From Candidatus Hydrogenedens terephthalaticus JGI OTU-1 (GTDB lineage: Bacteria; Hydrogenedentota; Hydrogenedentia; Hydrogenedentales; Hydrogenedentaceae), in the NCBI GenBank assembly GCA_000493945.1, contig AWNW01000058.1:1-15658 (forward strand): a DNA stretch of 15,658 nt. Reading direction: 5' to 3'. Both the position numbers and the translations under genes were made by a program. The notes beneath the pieces were generated by a model. That model ran no database searches. It saw only the letters and a program-made list of their open reading frames with translations, and was not told the DNA's origin. How positions within the stretch are numbered: position 1 is the first letter of the stretch; every line of letters begins with the position of its first letter. This document shows, piece by piece, positions 14,388 through 15,658 of this stretch.

Positions 14388-15658
14388 TTAAAGTTTTTTC
14401 CAGTGTGTGAGTGGCCACCAGATAAAAGAAAGTTTGCCGAGAATGTAACTTTCGGGTATCCAACCTATTGTTCTACTGTCTATGGCGATTTCCATTTCCT
14501 TTTTGGGGAAATTCCAGATAACAAATACATTACCAACAGGCACAAGACTGTGTTCTTTGTCCTTTAGTGAACCGTATGGTGCCTCTCGATTTGAGAAAGG
14601 AGATTCTATTTTTCCCAGTGGGAACGGAGTATCGGTTAACTCTTTTCCATTAATGAGGACGGTATCATTTTGAATGGAAACTTTATCACCTTCAATACCA
14701 ACAACCATTCCACAAAGGACGAGTTCTGAAGGGATATTCTCAACTCCTTTGGGTGTTATATATGCAACAATATCTCCTCTCTGGGGCTTCTTCCATGTAT
14801 AAAGCCATATCTTCGTAAAAGGTAATCTCAAGCCGTAAGATAATTGATTTACTACATAATGATATAACCTGTCTGAATTCCATGTATACCAAACAACAGA
14901 CCTTGCAAAAAATAAACGGATAATTACAAAAATTGAAGTAAGTAAGCAAAGTGCTTTCCACCACCAAGTTTTGCTGAAACCTGTAAAGTCTCTCCATCGA
15001 GATGGGGGCCACCAGATACAACTTACTCTACCTACAATATGTTCATTTGGTACCCAACCAAAGAAACGGCCATCCCGACTATATGTACTATTGTCCCCTA
15101 ATACAAAATAACAATTTTCTGGTATCAATGAATACTTATCTTCAGTTCGTATTCCGTATTCCATTCCTCCAATTCCTACGGGTCCGGAGGTGTAATAAAT
15201 ATCTGGCATATCCGGTGGTAATTCTAAAGGTTTCCCGTTAATAAATATTTTCCCGTCTTTAATATGAACACGCTCACCCGGTAACCCTACAACCCTTTTT
15301 ACCAAAGTTTTATGTTTTGCATCGTTTTCTACCGTTTTAAATACAACAATTTCCCAGCGTTGTGGTTTTTTCCCATACCATATCCTTTTGTTTAAGAAAG
15401 GAAAACGAACTCCATATATCCACTTATTGACAAAAACACGGTCTCCTTTACCAAAGCGGAAATCACCATGTAATGTGGGTTCCATAGAACTGGATGGAAT
15501 TCTATATGGCTCTGCAATAGGCCAGCGAATTAGTAAGGCTAATCCGAGTGCGATACTTTCACTTTTCAGCCATTCATATATCTGTTGTTTCGGCATATTA
15601 CTGAAAAAGAACAGATGCAAACCCACAACGAATACACCTAATCCAATCCACCATAAAG
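14388..15658 (-). CDS. lepB: Type I signal peptidase with a degenerate second S26 domain (partial, runs off the window)
   Basis: This membrane serine protease removes Sec signal peptides. The frame stays open to the window edge. The nearest start-like codon inside the window is GTG 15626, but the codons before it encode LWWIGLGVFV, which continues a hydrophobic segment. The real start therefore probably lies outside. Numbered from that GTG, the first domain (about 23-213) has a membrane segment, catalytic S47 in PSSSMEPTL, K110 in LVKRVVGLPGE, and the GDNSTYSRDGRFFGWVP box (177-193). A membrane segment (about 221-241) then leads to a second copy (about 250-412) that repeats KKPQRGDIV, VVGIEGDKVSI, GWIPESYILGKL and SFIWWP. 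The second copy lacks the nucleophile motif and has G instead of the catalytic Lys. The second copy may bind substrate, aid folding or be vestigial. Other exported proteins in the window would be clients. Confidence 0.9.
   Translation of the reverse strand, partial: LWWIGLGVFVVGLHLFFFSNMPKQQIYEWLKSESIALGLALLIRWPIAEPYRIPSSSMEPTLHGDFRFGKGDRVFVNKWIYGVRFPFLNKRIWYGKKPQRWEIVVFKTVENDAKHKTLVKRVVGLPGERVHIKDGKIFINGKPLELPPDMPDIYYTSGPVGIGGMEYGIRTEDKYSLIPENCYFVLGDNSTYSRDGRFFGWVPNEHIVGRVSCIWWPPSRWRDFTGFSKTWWWKALCLLTSIFVIIRLFFARSVVWYTWNSDRLYHYVVNQLSYGLRLPFTKIWLYTWKKPQRGDIVAYITPKGVENIPSELVLCGMVVGIEGDKVSIQNDTVLINGKELTDTPFPLGKIESPFSNREAPYGSLKDKEHSLVPVGNVFVIWNFPKKEMEIAIDSRTIGWIPESYILGKLSFIWWPLTHWKKL

Overview
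This 15.7-kb window comes from an AT-rich bacterial chromosome with a cell envelope that handles Sec and Tat exports and lipoproteins. The many exported sulfatase-superfamily enzymes, the TPR lipoprotein and the unusual signal peptidase would suit a Planctomycetes/Lentisphaerae/Hydrogenedentes-like lineage. That placement is only an impression, because no rRNA or other phylogenetic marker is present. No mobile element, tRNA, rRNA or CRISPR array was seen.

Region 1 (about 1-9,600) is a cluster of four exported alkaline-phosphatase-superfamily ('sulfatase') hydrolases. Three are large paralogues of about 870 aa on the + strand. Each has a signal peptide, two predicted beta-sandwich modules, a catalytic domain and a beta-rich C-terminal domain. 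All three carry Thr where true sulfatases have the formylglycine-forming Cys (T-P-V-A-H instead of C-x-P-S-R), so they are probably not formylglycine sulfatases. The fourth gene lies on the - strand between paralogues 2 and 3. It is an iduronate-2-sulfatase-like enzyme with a perfect C-H-P-S-R site and a Tat-type signal. The last 477 bp of paralogues 2 and 3 are about 92% identical without a gap, while their upstream parts are clearly more diverged, which suggests gene conversion or copying of the 3' end. An identical 18-bp AT-rich element lies upstream of paralogues 1 and 3.

Region 2 (about 9,600-10,400) is a self-contained transcription unit. It has a near-consensus promoter, a roughly 90-nt structured 5' leader, a very strong ribosome-binding site, a small secreted protein of unknown function with base composition unlike its neighbours, and a GC-rich intrinsic terminator. 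It looks like a highly expressed, separately controlled exported protein, and the leader is a candidate cis-regulatory RNA.

Region 3 (about 10,440-14,387) is a probable housekeeping operon: rnhB (ribonuclease HII), a TPR-repeat lipoprotein and an M32 metallocarboxypeptidase, with 27-nt gaps. It converges, with no gap, on a - strand type I signal peptidase gene that runs off the right edge. That signal peptidase contains a complete catalytic domain followed by a second, degenerate copy that has lost the Ser/Lys dyad.

The points most worth a second look are the Thr-type sulfatase paralogues with a converted tail, the leader RNA of the small secreted protein, and the signal peptidase with a dead second domain.
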